The notes: generated by a model not told the origin, from the letters alone. A DNA stretch of 64,000 nt from Pollutimonas bauzanensis (GCF_900129885.1 NZ_FQXE01000014.1:81943-145942); one strand, 5' to 3'; counted from the first letter of the stretch, positions 25,304-34,232 are shown. Made by a program: numbers and translations.

Positions 25304-25834
25304 CTACCTGGCCATATTTTCCGGCCCGCCATTCCGGTCGCCATGCTCCGCCGCTTGCGCGCGCTGCTCGGGCGTAAGCAGGCGGAAAATGCGCGCATTG
25401 GCGACTGCCTGAAGGTATTCGATTTCAGTATGCTGCCTGGCCACTTTGGAGGCCAGATCCCGCGCGGTGTCATCGGCATAGGAATCGGAGATGACTAACT
25501 GGGCCAATGCCCGATGTGCTTCTCTTGCTGCCCTGGCCGCCTGGCGGATAGCGGGGCTTTGCGCGTGCAGGATGGCGAATACCTTGTCCTGCTGGTCGTC
25601 GCTCAGATCGATCCCGCGCAAGTATGGCGGCATAGCGGACATTTCATTGAGCATGGGCTCGAATCCCGGCGGACGGGGAAAGGGCATGCGCGGTTCCGCG
25701 GCGGGCGCATGAATGGCGCAGTAAGCCATATCCATGAGGGGCGCCGGGGGAGCGGCGTAGGCCGAAATCACAAATCCCGCTGTGATCGCGAGCACCACGA
25801 CGGCGCCCAGGCATTTGTTGCTGTTGATTTTCAT
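25304..25834 (-). CDS. Spy/CpxP-family periplasmic chaperone-like protein
   Basis: A 176-residue exported protein with signal peptide MKINSNKCLGAVVVLAITAGFVISAYA. The mature part is helical with the LTxxQ motif family pattern: IDLSDDQQDKVFAIL near 75-90 and LLTPEQRAQ near the C-terminus, and a Pro/Met-rich N-terminal section (MPFPRPPGF). Spy and CpxP are envelope-stress chaperones or sensors under CpxR or BaeR control. AGGAG stands 6 bases before the ATG. It lies just downstream of the BaeR-like regulator gene on the same strand, 135 bases away. Confidence 0.82.
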   Translation of the reverse strand: MKINSNKCLGAVVVLAITAGFVISAYAAPPAPLMDMAYCAIHAPAAEPRMPFPRPPGFEPMLNEMSAMPPYLRGIDLSDDQQDKVFAILHAQSPAIRQAARAAREAHRALAQLVISDSYADDTARDLASKVARQHTEIEYLQAVANARIFRLLTPEQRAQAAEHGDRNGGPENMAR

Positions 25835-25969
25835 GAGTTCTCCTGAAGGTTCGAAGTAAGCCGGGCGCCGCCGATCGAATGGCAGATCCGACTGTGTCCA
25901 GTCTAGGCAGGGAATTTGTGGCAACTATGCAGAATCCGTGGAGAAATCGTGAACCCGGCCGGGCCGGCG

Positions 25970-26632
25970 CTATAGATCGAGGCAGTATCCCACGCCATAA
26001 ATGGAGCGGATCAGGTCCTGTTCCGGCCGCAGCGCCTGCAACTTGCGGCGCAAATTCTTGACGTGGCTGTCAACGGTGCGATCCGTCACCACGCGGTGGT
26101 CATCGTAGAGCTGACCGAGCAGCTGATCGCGGGATAAAATCCTGCCCTTTGCCTGCGCCAGCGCATTCAACAGGCGTAATTCCACGGGCGTGAGCGTCAG
26201 GCCGTGGCCATCCAGGCTGGCGCAATAGTGCTCCATATCGATTAGCAAGCCCTTGGGCAAAGCAAGCCCCTGGTTGTTTTGCGTGCGCCGCAGAATGGCC
26301 TTGATGCGCGCCACGACCTCGCGCGGGCTGAATGGCTTGCAGACATAATCATCGGCGCCGAGCTCCAACCCCAGCAGACGGTCTATTTCTTCGACCCGCG
26401 CCGTCACCATCATGATGGGCACTTCGCTGAAAGTGCGCACTTCGCGGCAAATATCCAGGCCGTCGCGCCCCGGAAGCATAAGGTCCAGAATAATGAATTG
26501 CGGCCGGCCGGCGCGTACCGCGGCAACGGCCTGGCGGCCATCCGCGACCCATTGAGTTTCGTAACCGGCCGCGCGCAGATAGTCGACCAGCAATGCCGCC
26601 AGCTTGGGCTCGTCTTCGATAACAAGAATCAT
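25970..26632 (-). CDS. OmpR-family response regulator, BaeR-like
   Basis: A 220-residue two-component regulator. The receiver has the acidic pocket (VIEDEP), phosphoacceptor Asp near residue 50 ([13 protein letters not shown]), the Thr of MMVTAR and Lys of CKPF. The C-terminal winged helix ends in [14 protein letters not shown] and [10 protein letters not shown]. Its start overlaps the kinase gene stop by 4 bases (ATGA). Likely targets include the adjacent spy-like gene. The pair most resembles BaeSR, an envelope-stress system. Confidence 0.9.
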   Translation of the reverse strand: MILVIEDEPKLAALLVDYLRAAGYETQWVADGRQAVAAVRAGRPQFIILDLMLPGRDGLDICREVRTFSEVPIMMVTARVEEIDRLLGLELGADDYVCKPFSPREVVARIKAILRRTQNNQGLALPKGLLIDMEHYCASLDGHGLTLTPVELRLLNALAQAKGRILSRDQLLGQLYDDHRVVTDRTVDSHVKNLRRKLQALRPEQDLIRSIYGVGYCLDL

Positions 26633-28149
26633 GCTTCCTGTCCTCCGGTGTCCGGGCTGTTCTCCCGGACCTCGGGCAAGGCCACGTGTATGCGCACGCC
26701 GCCCAGGGGGGAGTGCATGGCCTGTATCGCGCCGCCGTGCGACCGGACAATACTCTGGCAGATCGTCAAACCCAATCCTGTGCCGCCGCTCTCGCGGTTG
26801 CGCGACTCGTCGGTGCGAAACAGTCTCTCGAATAGCCGCGGCAGCATTTCAGGCTCCACGCCTGGCGCCGAATCCTGGAAATCGATATGCACGCGGCCAT
26901 CGCCGGCATGCAGGCTGACCCGCAGCTGTCCGCCATGATCGGTGTAGCGCAGTGAATTTTCCAGCAAATTGTTGAGCAGTTGCGCCAGGCGCTGCACATC
27001 GCCGTCGACGGCTGGCAAATTGCCGGGCGCGCTCAGGGAGAGAGCGATGCTCCTGGCCCGATAGCGGCCGTAGAACGAGTCCATCGTTTCGGCGACAAGC
27101 GCGGAAATATCTATGGGCTGCATGCGATAGGTCAAGGCGCCCGCGTCGGCCAGGGATAGCTCATATAAATCGTCAATCAGCTTGCTGAGCAGGCCGACTT
27201 CCGACTGGAGGGAGCTCAAGGCTTGAAGGTTCAATTCCCGCACTCCGTCCTGCAGCGCTTCAAGCTCGCCGCGCAATACCGCCAGTGGCGTGCGCAGCTC
27301 GTGCGAAATATCCGCCATCAGGTTACGCCGCAAATGTTCATTGCGTTCGAGTGTTCCGGCCAGGCGGTTGAAATCCTGCGTCAGCTTCCCCAGTTCGTCG
27401 GATGAACTCACTGGTATGCGCGCAGAGTAATCGCCGGCGGTCAGCCGGTGGGTCGCCAGGGCAAGCCGGCGCAATGGCGCGACGAAAACCCGCGCCAGCA
27501 GGAGGCTGACCATAGCGGCCAACAATACCGATGCGCAAGCAATAATCCAGGTCGCTCTGCCTTGCTCCGATTGGAATCGGCGGTCGGCATCATCGGGCAG
27601 TCTATCGGGGACTGGCGTTATCAGCCATCCTACCGTTCGTCCCGCGACGTCTATGGCATGGCGCGGCGCATGCGCGGGCAACAATCCGGCGCCGGCGACA
27701 TATTGTCCCGCCGCATCCAGGAGCGAATAGGGCGGTGGCGGCGGAGGATGAGGGCGGCTCGCATGCGGGTTGGGCCCGGGGATACCACCGTAGGCCCTAT
27801 CGTCAGCCCTATCGTCGGCCCTATCGTCGGCCCTATCGTCGGCCGAAGGCGGGATACCTTCGCTTTTCTCAGGAACTGCGCCAGATTCACTGTCCAGCGG
27901 CAAAGGTCGGCGCATCAGTTGGTGCCACAGAAAACCGTTGCTGCTCAAGGAAGTCCAGTCGCCATGTTCCCTATAAACGGCGGCCAGGGAGACTTGCAAG
28001 CGAGACACCAGTTCGGCGTCCCGCTCTTTGACGTACTGAAAGAAATCGCGCCCGAAGCTCCAGCGCACTGCGATTCCCATGGACAGGACAACGGTGATGC
28101 ATGTCGCCAGGATCACCAGAAACAATTTGAACGTAACACCGGGCTTCAT
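26629..28149 (-). CDS. Sensor histidine kinase, BaeS-like
   Basis: A 506-residue inner-membrane kinase. Membrane helices are at about 8-28 and 200-220, enclosing a periplasmic domain of about 170 residues; a HAMP region follows, then the H-box [13 protein letters not shown] with phosphoacceptor His near 283, the N-box [14 protein letters not shown] and the G2 box [11 protein letters not shown]. The periplasmic domain holds a DDRA tetrapeptide repeated four times (about residues 104-119) followed by a proline run, a feature not typical of BaeS. It is coupled to the downstream response regulator gene. Confidence 0.9.
   Translation of the reverse strand: MKPGVTFKLFLVILATCITVVLSMGIAVRWSFGRDFFQYVKERDAELVSRLQVSLAAVYREHGDWTSLSSNGFLWHQLMRRPLPLDSESGAVPEKSEGIPPSADDRADDRADDRADDRAYGGIPGPNPHASRPHPPPPPPYSLLDAAGQYVAGAGLLPAHAPRHAIDVAGRTVGWLITPVPDRLPDDADRRFQSEQGRATWIIACASVLLAAMVSLLLARVFVAPLRRLALATHRLTAGDYSARIPVSSSDELGKLTQDFNRLAGTLERNEHLRRNLMADISHELRTPLAVLRGELEALQDGVRELNLQALSSLQSEVGLLSKLIDDLYELSLADAGALTYRMQPIDISALVAETMDSFYGRYRARSIALSLSAPGNLPAVDGDVQRLAQLLNNLLENSLRYTDHGGQLRVSLHAGDGRVHIDFQDSAPGVEPEMLPRLFERLFRTDESRNRESGGTGLGLTICQSIVRSHGGAIQAMHSPLGGVRIHVALPEVRENSPDTGGQEA
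27793..27840. repeat. Four-unit 12-bp coding tandem repeat
   Basis: Four adjacent 12-base units GGCCCTATCGTC, one with A in place of the first G. In the kinase frame they encode repeated Asp-Asp-Arg-Ala in the periplasmic domain. The 12-base length keeps frame when copy number changes. Confidence 0.9.
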
Positions 28150-28443
28150 AGGCGGGAAATGGACAATGATGGGCGCCGCCTTGCGGCTTGTCAGGTCAGG
28201 CAGGCACCCATTATGCGGTATCCGGCTCCGCGCGGCCGGCGTGAAGCAGGAAGTTCACGAAATTTCCGCAATTGAACATGCTGCCTGCCCGCCGCGTCCG
28301 GGCTTTGACGACTCCTGCCGAATGGACAAGGATTTCACAATTTCTACCAGGTTTCGCCACAATCGCGCCGAATTGATCACGTAATGTAGAAGTCTGTGCT
28401 GGCAATCGTGCCAGCGGCATCTGAAGAACCGGATTGGCGAATA

Positions 28444-28722
28444 ATGCTTTACAACATCAAGCTCAGCAATGATCAGAAGGCGAGTATCGACCGTCTTTGC
28501 GAGAGGGCGGCGCCGCAATTTCGCAAAGCGCTTCAGGACGCGCTGGCGCTGCGGGAGCGGACCAGTTCCGCCCCGGCCGATGAAGGCCGCGCCAGGGATT
28601 TGGCGCAAGCCACGGTTGACGCGATAGCGCGCGTCATCATGCTCAAGGCTCGGATCGACAGCGAAATCCTGGCCGTGCTGACGCCGGAACAGCGCAAGGC
28701 CTGGCCTTCAAGGCGAGTATGA
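28444..28722 (+). CDS. Small LTxxQ-motif protein without signal peptide
   Basis: A 92-residue, mostly helical protein. The C-terminal VLTPEQRKAW matches the LTxxQ motif of Spy/CpxP/CnrX-type proteins, and the heptad-like body (SIDRLCERAAPQFRKALQDALALRE) fits the fold. No export signal is present, unlike the family norm. Its stop overlaps the start of the response regulator by 4 bases (ATGA), implying coupled expression. It is divergent from the BaeS-like kinase gene across a 294-base gap in which I see no clear regulatory motif. Function unknown. Confidence 0.6.
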   Translation: MLYNIKLSNDQKASIDRLCERAAPQFRKALQDALALRERTSSAPADEGRARDLAQATVDAIARVIMLKARIDSEILAVLTPEQRKAWPSRRV

Positions 28723-29501
28723 AAACAAGCATGGCCATCATGGCGATTCCAGACCCGTATTCCAGGCTTAAGCGGAAAATTCTTGTCGTCGACGATGATT
28801 GGCGATCATGCTTGTTATTGCGTCGTTACTTGTCCGAACATGGTTTCCGTGTCTGTGCGGCGCACGGCGCCAGCGATATGGCCAGGCTATGGCAGCGTGA
28901 GCGCTTCGATCTGCTGGTGCTTGGCCGCATGCTTCCGGATGGCGACGGTTCGGCCATTTGCCACGCCCTGCGCGGCGCCCGCGACGACACGGCAATTATT
29001 ATGCTGGCGGCCAAAGCCGACGAGAACGACCGGATCGAATGTCTTGGAATGGGCGCCGATGACTATCTGTTTAAACCATTCAATCCGCGCGAGCTTCTCG
29101 CCCGCCTCAACGCCGTGTTGCGCCGTTGCAGCGCGGCGCCGCACCCCAGTGCGCCTGGCCGGGACGACGAACGCGTCGAATTCGGGCCTTATGTGCTCGA
29201 TCTGTCAGCGCGCAGCTTGACCCGCAATAAGCAGCGAGTGCCAATTACCACCGGTCAATTCTCGATGTTGAAGGTTTTTGCGCGCCATTGCGGAATTCCG
29301 CTGTCTCGCAACAAGCTCATGGAAATGGCCCATGGGCGCAAGCGTGAGACCCTCGGCCGCAGCCTGGATGTCCGTATCGCCCGCCTGCGCAAGCTTATCG
29401 AAGCCGACCCATCCAGGCCTATGTTCATTCAGACGGTACGGGGACTGGGTTATGTCTTCGTGCCGGGTGGCGGCCCAGGCGCGAGGGTGAACTTTACGTA
29501 G
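28719..29501 (+). CDS. OmpR-type response regulator with degenerate receiver (no phosphoacceptor)
   Basis: A 260-residue protein with an OmpR-like receiver and winged-helix domain. The metal-binding acids are kept (VVDDDW, 25-27) and the Lys of LFKPF (about 119) is present. The phosphoacceptor Asp is Gly (LLVLGRMLP, about 69) and the conserved Thr/Ser after strand 4 is Ala (IIMLAAKAD, about 97). Phosphorylation in the normal way is therefore not expected. The DNA-binding domain looks intact, ending in IQTVRGLGYVFVP. No kinase gene is adjacent in its operon. The last codons lie in a 58-base sequence duplicated at the far end of the arsenic island, so its present C-terminus may be island-derived. 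Confidence 0.85.
   Translation: MKTSMAIMAIPDPYSRLKRKILVVDDDWRSCLLLRRYLSEHGFRVCAAHGASDMARLWQRERFDLLVLGRMLPDGDGSAICHALRGARDDTAIIMLAAKADENDRIECLGMGADDYLFKPFNPRELLARLNAVLRRCSAAPHPSAPGRDDERVEFGPYVLDLSARSLTRNKQRVPITTGQFSMLKVFARHCGIPLSRNKLMEMAHGRKRETLGRSLDVRIARLRKLIEADPSRPMFIQTVRGLGYVFVPGGGPGARVNFT
29426..29484 (+). repeat. Left copy of direct repeat flanking the arsenic island
   Basis: A 59-base stretch beginning CATTCAGACGGTACGGGG within the 3' end of the response regulator gene. It recurs with two substitutions and one deletion at 34811-34868 in the same orientation. Sequence outside the repeat is unrelated at the two sites. Confidence 0.85.
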
Positions 29502-29554
29502 CAGGCCAAATTCCAATAGCCGCGCGGCCATTTCTGCCTCTTGACGCTTTAGGG

Positions 29555-30319
29555 TTACTCGGCCTCGCCGCTGTCGGTATCACCGAGTATGCCGGCCGGC
29601 TCGTGGCTCATAGCGGCTGCGATAAGCGTTGATGCCACTTGCGGGGCAGCTTCCTTGCGCTCACTATACCGGTCAGTCAGATAGTCGGAACGATCGCGAA
29701 TCAGCAGTGTGAACTTGTACAGCTCTTCCATGACGTCCACGACGCGATCGTAGTACGAAGATGCCTTCATCCGGCCATGTGCGTCAAACTCCTGATATGC
29801 CTTGGGCACTGAAGATTGATTCGGGATGGTGACCATCCGCATCCAACGCCCCAGAATCCGCAACGCATTAACGGCGTTGAACGACTGCGAGCCGCCACAA
29901 ACCTGCATTACAGCAAGCGTGCGGCCTTGCGTGGGGCGAACACCACCACTTTCCAATGGCAGCCAGTCGATTTGGTTTTTAAAGGCGGCGGTTAACGTGC
30001 CATGCCGCTCGGGGCTGCACCAGACTTGACCCTCGGACCATTCGGACAGCTTTCGAAGCTCAACGACCTTGGGATGGTCGGCGGGTACGCTATCGGTAAC
30101 CGGTAAGCCATGCGGGTCGAAAATGCGGGTTTCGGCTCCGAACAGCTGCAAGATGCGCTCCGCCTCCAAAGTGAGCAGCCGACTGTATGAGGTGGCACGA
30201 AGCGAACCATACAACAACAGAATGCGAGGGGGATGCTGGCTAGGCCGCGTCGGCTCCAACTTTCCCAAGTCAGGCGTATCCAGCACCGACGGTACAACGT
30301 TAGGCAATGTTTCCTTCAT
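29555..30319 (-). CDS. arsH: ArsH, NADPH-dependent FMN reductase of arsenic resistance
   Basis: A 254-residue flavodoxin-like protein. The FMN phosphate loop is [15 protein letters not shown] near residues 35-49, and [23 protein letters not shown] and [13 protein letters not shown] are characteristic of ArsH. ArsH oxidises trivalent methyl- and aryl-arsenicals to the less toxic pentavalent forms using NADPH. It is the last gene of arsR-arsI-arsC-acr3-arsC-arsH, overlapping the preceding arsC by 4 bases. Confidence 0.94.
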   Translation of the reverse strand: MKETLPNVVPSVLDTPDLGKLEPTRPSQHPPRILLLYGSLRATSYSRLLTLEAERILQLFGAETRIFDPHGLPVTDSVPADHPKVVELRKLSEWSEGQVWCSPERHGTLTAAFKNQIDWLPLESGGVRPTQGRTLAVMQVCGGSQSFNAVNALRILGRWMRMVTIPNQSSVPKAYQEFDAHGRMKASSYYDRVVDVMEELYKFTLLIRDRSDYLTDRYSERKEAAPQVASTLIAAAMSHEPAGILGDTDSGEAE

Positions 30320-30741
30320 CCGTCGACCCTCCGGCCGTTTGCGTCGATCATCACTTCACCATCTTCCTTAATGAAAGCTCCTTGCTGGGGTGCAGGCAGA
30401 ATGTCGAGCACGACTTCTGATGGCCGGCATAGGCGCACCCCAAGCTCTGTGATAACGAACGGACGATTAATCAGGATAGGGTGAGCCAGCATGGCATCCA
30501 ATAACTGATTGTCTGTCAGATCGAGATTATCCAGGCCGAGCTCCGCATAGGGCGTATCCTTTTCCCGGATCGCCTGGCGTACCGTTAGTCCTGCCTGGCG
30601 AATCATGTGTTGCAGCTCAGCGCGCGTCGGCGGCACACTTAGGTACTCGATTATCTGCGGTTCAATGCCCGCATTGCGAATCATGGCCAGCGTGTTGCGG
30701 GATGTGCCGCAGGCGGGATTGTGATAGATAGCTATTGACAT
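30316..30741 (-). CDS. arsC: Arsenate reductase, glutaredoxin-dependent ArsC
   Basis: A 141-residue Spx/ArsC-family enzyme reducing arsenate to arsenite with glutathione and glutaredoxin. The active-site Cys is in [16 protein letters not shown] (about residue 11), and the conserved Arg residues occur in REKDTPY, INRPFV and [11 protein letters not shown]. It is a second arsenate reductase, unrelated in fold to the LMW-phosphatase type encoded two genes upstream. Its stop overlaps arsH (ATGA). Confidence 0.93.
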   Translation of the reverse strand: MSIAIYHNPACGTSRNTLAMIRNAGIEPQIIEYLSVPPTRAELQHMIRQAGLTVRQAIREKDTPYAELGLDNLDLTDNQLLDAMLAHPILINRPFVITELGVRLCRPSEVVLDILPAPQQGAFIKEDGEVMIDANGRRVDG

Positions 30742-30750
30742 TTTGTGTCC

Positions 30751-31821
30751 TTAGTTTGCCTTTGCTTCATACCAACCCTTTGAACGATTTACGACGCGAA
30801 CCACGACCAGCATGATGGGCACTTCAATGAGCACGCCGACCACGGTGGCGAGCGCGGCGCCCGATTGGAAACCGAACAGGCTGATCGCCGTGGCTACGGC
30901 CAGTTCGAAGAAATTGCTGGCACCGATCAAGGCGGATGGCCCCGCCACACAATGGGCTACGCCAAACCGGCGATTCAGGTAATAGGCCAGACCCGAGTTC
31001 AGCACGACCTGAATCAGAATCGGGATAGCCAGCAAAAGAATAATCAGTGGCTTTTCAGCAATGGCATTGCCCTGGAAGCCGAACAGCAGAACGAGCGTGG
31101 CCAGAAGCGCGGCAATGGAGTATGGGCCCAATGCGCCGACTACGCGCCGATACATCGCTTCGCCCCTGGCAAGCAACAGCTTACGTATGGCCTGAGCGAT
31201 TAGGACCGGAACAATGATGTACAGCGCTACGGAAGTGATGAGGGTATCCCACGGCACCGAGATCGAGGATAACCCGAGCAGCAGCGCAACGACAGGCGCG
31301 AACGCCACGATCATGATGGCATCGTTCAACGCTACTTGCGATAGTGTGAAATACGGATCGCCCTTGCACAGCTGCGACCAGACAAAGACCATTGCGGTGC
31401 AGGGCGCGGCAGCCAGCAGAATCAGCCCTGCCACGTAGCTGTCGAGCTGATCAGCAGGTAACCATCCAGCAAATAAATGACGCACGAAAATCCAGGCCAG
31501 CAACGCCATGGAAAAGGGCTTGACGAGCCAGTTTACGAATAGTGTCACGCCCATGCCGCGCCAGTGGCGTGTCACCTGTCCCATTGCGCCGAAATCAATC
31601 TTGATCAGCATAGGAATGATCATGACCCAGATCAACAGGCCTACCGGCAGATTGACTTGTGCCACCTCTAGCGCGGCGATGCCTTGAAACACGCCTGGCA
31701 TCGACTGGCCTAACAAAATACCAGCAACGATACACAGGACCACCCAAACGGTAAGGTAGCGTTCAAAGAAACTAATGCCCCCGCCCTGTGATACCGCGGC
31801 CACTTGTGTCACCGAAGTCAT
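30751..31821 (-). CDS. acr3: Arsenite efflux transporter ACR3
   Basis: A 356-residue inner-membrane protein with about ten helices, of the bile acid:arsenite:riboflavin transporter superfamily. It expels arsenite. The conserved Cys lies in LAAAPCTAMVFVWSQL (about residue 139), and GASNFFELAVATAISLFG near 290 carries the conserved Glu. N-terminus FFERYLTVWVVLCIVAGILLG is typical. It overlaps the upstream LMW arsC by 4 bases and lies 9 bases before the second arsC. Confidence 0.95.
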   Translation of the reverse strand: MTSVTQVAAVSQGGGISFFERYLTVWVVLCIVAGILLGQSMPGVFQGIAALEVAQVNLPVGLLIWVMIIPMLIKIDFGAMGQVTRHWRGMGVTLFVNWLVKPFSMALLAWIFVRHLFAGWLPADQLDSYVAGLILLAAAPCTAMVFVWSQLCKGDPYFTLSQVALNDAIMIVAFAPVVALLLGLSSISVPWDTLITSVALYIIVPVLIAQAIRKLLLARGEAMYRRVVGALGPYSIAALLATLVLLFGFQGNAIAEKPLIILLLAIPILIQVVLNSGLAYYLNRRFGVAHCVAGPSALIGASNFFELAVATAISLFGFQSGAALATVVGVLIEVPIMLVVVRVVNRSKGWYEAKAN

Positions 31822-32330
31822 TCCCCGGGCTCCACGTGTTGCCGACCAATCGCCCGCATTTCCGTCTGAATGGCGTTGCGATCAAGAGCATGCAGCGGCA
31901 GGTTCACAAACTGGCTGACGCGCGCCATGATTTGCCGGAAGATTTTATTGAAAAGCGCACGCTTTTTCTCATCATTTCCCTCGAACGCGGTTGGATCTTG
32001 AAATCCCCGGTGCGCTGTGATGGGTTTGCCTGGCCATACAGGGCAGGTTTCGCCCGCTGCCTGGTCGCAAACCGTCAGAATAAAGTCCATTTTTGGCGCG
32101 TTGGGCGTGGCAAACTCATCCCAACCTTTGCTGCGCAGGGCCGAAACGTCGTAGCCAATCGCCTCGCATCGCTCCACCGCGAAGGGGTTCACCTTGCCCG
32201 TCGGCTGGCTGCCAGCGCTAAAGGCGCGAAAGCGTCCTTTGCCCAGCACATTGAAAAGCGCTTCGGCCATGATGCTTCGCGCTGAATTACCAGTGCAAAG
32301 CACTAGTACATTGAAAGTTTTATCAGACAT
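31818..32330 (-). CDS. arsC: Arsenate reductase, low-molecular-weight phosphatase type
   Basis: A 170-residue protein of the LMW protein tyrosine phosphatase fold. The CX5R loop is LVLCTGNSARSIMAEA (nucleophile about residue 12), and redox Cys residues occur in TVCDQAAGETCPVWPG. Such enzymes reduce arsenate through a Cys relay with thioredoxin or glutaredoxin/mycothiol systems. Having both this and a glutaredoxin-type ArsC in one operon suggests redundancy or use of different thiol donors. It overlaps acr3 downstream (ATGA). Confidence 0.92.
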   Translation of the reverse strand: MSDKTFNVLVLCTGNSARSIMAEALFNVLGKGRFRAFSAGSQPTGKVNPFAVERCEAIGYDVSALRSKGWDEFATPNAPKMDFILTVCDQAAGETCPVWPGKPITAHRGFQDPTAFEGNDEKKRALFNKIFRQIMARVSQFVNLPLHALDRNAIQTEMRAIGRQHVEPGE

Positions 32331-32376
32331 GGTGGATTATCAATTTGAAGTCACAAGGGTTTTAGCTAATCGGGGG

Positions 32377-32874
32377 TTAGCAACAAGACGAGCCGGGCTT
32401 ACAGCATGCTTTTTCTGCTTTGGGCGGCGTAGCGACGGAGCCTGGTTCAGGTGCGCAGCACGCGGCTCCATTGTCTGTAGCCTGGCGGGATTGGCCATAA
32501 GTAGGTGCGCTTTCCCGCGTGTGGAATGACTCCCAGGCGACGCCTTGGGGGTCGATAGACCAGTACTTATCAGACTTGGCATAACAGCAGGTTGTATCGT
32601 TTTGCTCCTGCATGGGCAGGCTCGCGCCTACCAGGCGTTCTTGGATTTCTGCCAGTTCCTCATCGGTTTCCACCTGAATACCAAGGTGGTCGACACCGAG
32701 CTTGGCAGGCACTGCGCCCAGGGACGAAATGGCAAAATTCACCTGCGGATCCTCGAGTGCCCACTTCGCATAGTCGGATTTCAGGATAGTGGGTTCGGCT
32801 GCGAAGAGCGCTGAGTAGTAGCCGATACTGGCTGAAAGATCGGCTACGGTGACATGAACATGAAAGCGTTTCAT
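32377..32874 (-). CDS. arsI: ArsI/CadI-family glyoxalase-fold protein (C-As lyase candidate)
   Basis: A 165-residue vicinal-oxygen-chelate fold protein. N-terminal KRFHVHVTVADLSASIGYYSALFAAEPT and VDHLGIQVET provide metal ligands, and the ArsI-type loop DTTCCYAKSDKYW has the adjacent Cys pair that binds trivalent arsenic. ArsI splits methyl- or aryl-As(III) bonds with Fe(II) and oxygen. The C-terminal tail is rich in Cys (AACCAPE, KACCKPGSSCC), likely for metalloid binding. It overlaps arsR by 4 bases. A cadmium-induced CadI role is the alternative. Confidence 0.85.
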   Translation of the reverse strand: MKRFHVHVTVADLSASIGYYSALFAAEPTILKSDYAKWALEDPQVNFAISSLGAVPAKLGVDHLGIQVETDEELAEIQERLVGASLPMQEQNDTTCCYAKSDKYWSIDPQGVAWESFHTRESAPTYGQSRQATDNGAACCAPEPGSVATPPKAEKACCKPGSSCC

Positions 32875-33206
32875 GATGAGGACTCCAAGGTGGTGTCACA
32901 GTTGCTTAAGGGAGAGCACGGATTGCCGCCGCAGCAGTTCTCCGTGAGGTAGCCAAGCAGATCATTCATCGTCTGGTAGCGCGCCGAATAAATGATGGAC
33001 CGCCCATCTTGACGGCTGGCGAGCAATCCTGCCCGGTGTAGTTCCTTCAGATGAAATGACAATGAGGAGGCTGGTATCTCTATCAACTCAGCGATACGGC
33101 CTGCCGGCAGTCCCTCTGGCCCAGCTTGCACCAAGAGGCGAAAGACCGATAGGCGAATCGAATGAGCCAGGGCGGCAAGCGCCTCAAGTGCTTTCTCTGT
33201 TTCCAT
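32871..33206 (-). CDS. arsR: ArsR-family arsenic-responsive repressor (first copy)
   Basis: A 111-residue winged-helix repressor with LAHSIRLSVFRLLVQAG, the recognition region IPASSLSFHLKELHRAGLLASRQDGRSIIY, and a C-terminal Cys cluster (ENCCGGNPC, SNCD) typical of repressors that sense As(III) through C-terminal thiols. It heads arsR-arsI-arsC-acr3-arsC-arsH, whose genes mostly overlap by ATGA. An inverted repeat covers its start codon region. Confidence 0.93.
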   Translation of the reverse strand: METEKALEALAALAHSIRLSVFRLLVQAGPEGLPAGRIAELIEIPASSLSFHLKELHRAGLLASRQDGRSIIYSARYQTMNDLLGYLTENCCGGNPCSPLSNCDTTLESSS

Positions 33207-33228
33207 ATTTCAACTATAGTCGAAATAT
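33205..33228. promoter_or_regulatory. Probable ArsR operator at the ars operon start
   Basis: A perfect inverted repeat ATATTTC-(10)-GAAATAT spans the first bases of arsR and the AT-rich DNA just upstream. ArsR-family operators are typically such 12-2-12 or similar AT-rich palindromes overlapping the promoter. Confidence 0.6.
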
Positions 33229-33308
33229 AAAATAATCGCAATCACTATGCCAGGACTTTGAATAAGATGATCTGCTTTAACGGCTCAACAGTGCAGCCTC
33301 CATACAGC

Positions 33309-34232
33309 TCAAGACTGCTTCGAAACTTTTATCTCAGTGTTTTTGCCCGTTCGGAGCCTAGGCAAGCAGACGGTGGCGAGCTTGTCCAAAGGCACGACAA
33401 CGATGGCCAGGCCAACGAGGATGGCGGCCATGCCCGCAAGGCGCAAATTCGTAAATTGTTCGCCGAAGACCAGCGCCGACGAAACAGCACCAACGCAAGG
33501 GGCGAGCAGCGCAAAGGGCGTTACCGCGGCAGCTGTATATGTTCGCAGCAACTTGCCCCATATGGCGTACGCAAGCACTGTGGCCACCACGCCCAGGTAC
33601 AGCGTAGACGCAATGGCTTGCCACGGAGCTGTCATCAAAGCGAGTGGCAGAGCGCTCAACCCCTCCGTCATCCCGGAAATGGCCAAGGCAGGAAGCGGCG
33701 GCACCAGGCTCATCCAGACCATTAGATGGAGCATGTCCACCGGCGGAAGGCGCTTCAGAAGGACATTTCCAATGCTCCAGCTGAGGGCAGAAGCCAGAAC
33801 CAACAATAGTCCGACGATGGTCAGCCCGTTGCCGACTGTCAGGCCGATCATGGCCAAGCCCACCAATCCGGAGATCATCCCGATCAACTGGCGAGCTGTG
33901 GGGCGCTCTTTGAGCACAAGCATTGCCAGCATTACAGTGAACATGCCTTGGGTCTGGCTGACTACTGATGCGAGCCCAGGGGGCATGCCATTGGCGATGC
34001 CGAAGAACTGGAGCAGAAACTGGCCGGTGAACATGGTCAAACCGATGGCAACCAGCATATGGACCGGTACGTTAGGTCGAGGCAGCAGCAAAACTGGGGT
34101 ACACGCGATGAGGAATCGCAGCGCGGTTAGCTGAGGCGGCGAAAAACTTCCAAGTGCGATCTTGGTCGCTACGTAAGCCAGGCCCCAGATGGTGGCGACG
34201 CAGATCGCCAGGAAGATGTGGAAGGGTTTCAT
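33309..34232 (-). CDS. EamA/DMT-family transporter within the ars island
   Basis: A 307-residue inner-membrane protein with ten predicted helices in two EamA halves: LAICVATIWGLAYVATKIALG at the start, and the second half beginning near 150 with LVLASALSWSIGNVLLKRL. The family exports metabolites such as amino acids and purines. It is placed between the two arsR genes and reads in the direction of the second one, so ArsR2 may control it. The substrate is unknown; a role in exporting an arsenic-containing or arsenic-induced compound is only inferred from position. Confidence 0.85.
   Translation of the reverse strand: MKPFHIFLAICVATIWGLAYVATKIALGSFSPPQLTALRFLIACTPVLLLPRPNVPVHMLVAIGLTMFTGQFLLQFFGIANGMPPGLASVVSQTQGMFTVMLAMLVLKERPTARQLIGMISGLVGLAMIGLTVGNGLTIVGLLLVLASALSWSIGNVLLKRLPPVDMLHLMVWMSLVPPLPALAISGMTEGLSALPLALMTAPWQAIASTLYLGVVATVLAYAIWGKLLRTYTAAAVTPFALLAPCVGAVSSALVFGEQFTNLRLAGMAAILVGLAIVVVPLDKLATVCLPRLRTGKNTEIKVSKQS

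Noticed and set aside
33258..33725. A 155-residue rightward frame over the EamA gene
   Set aside because: Antisense shadow; Arg/Gln/His-rich with no motif.
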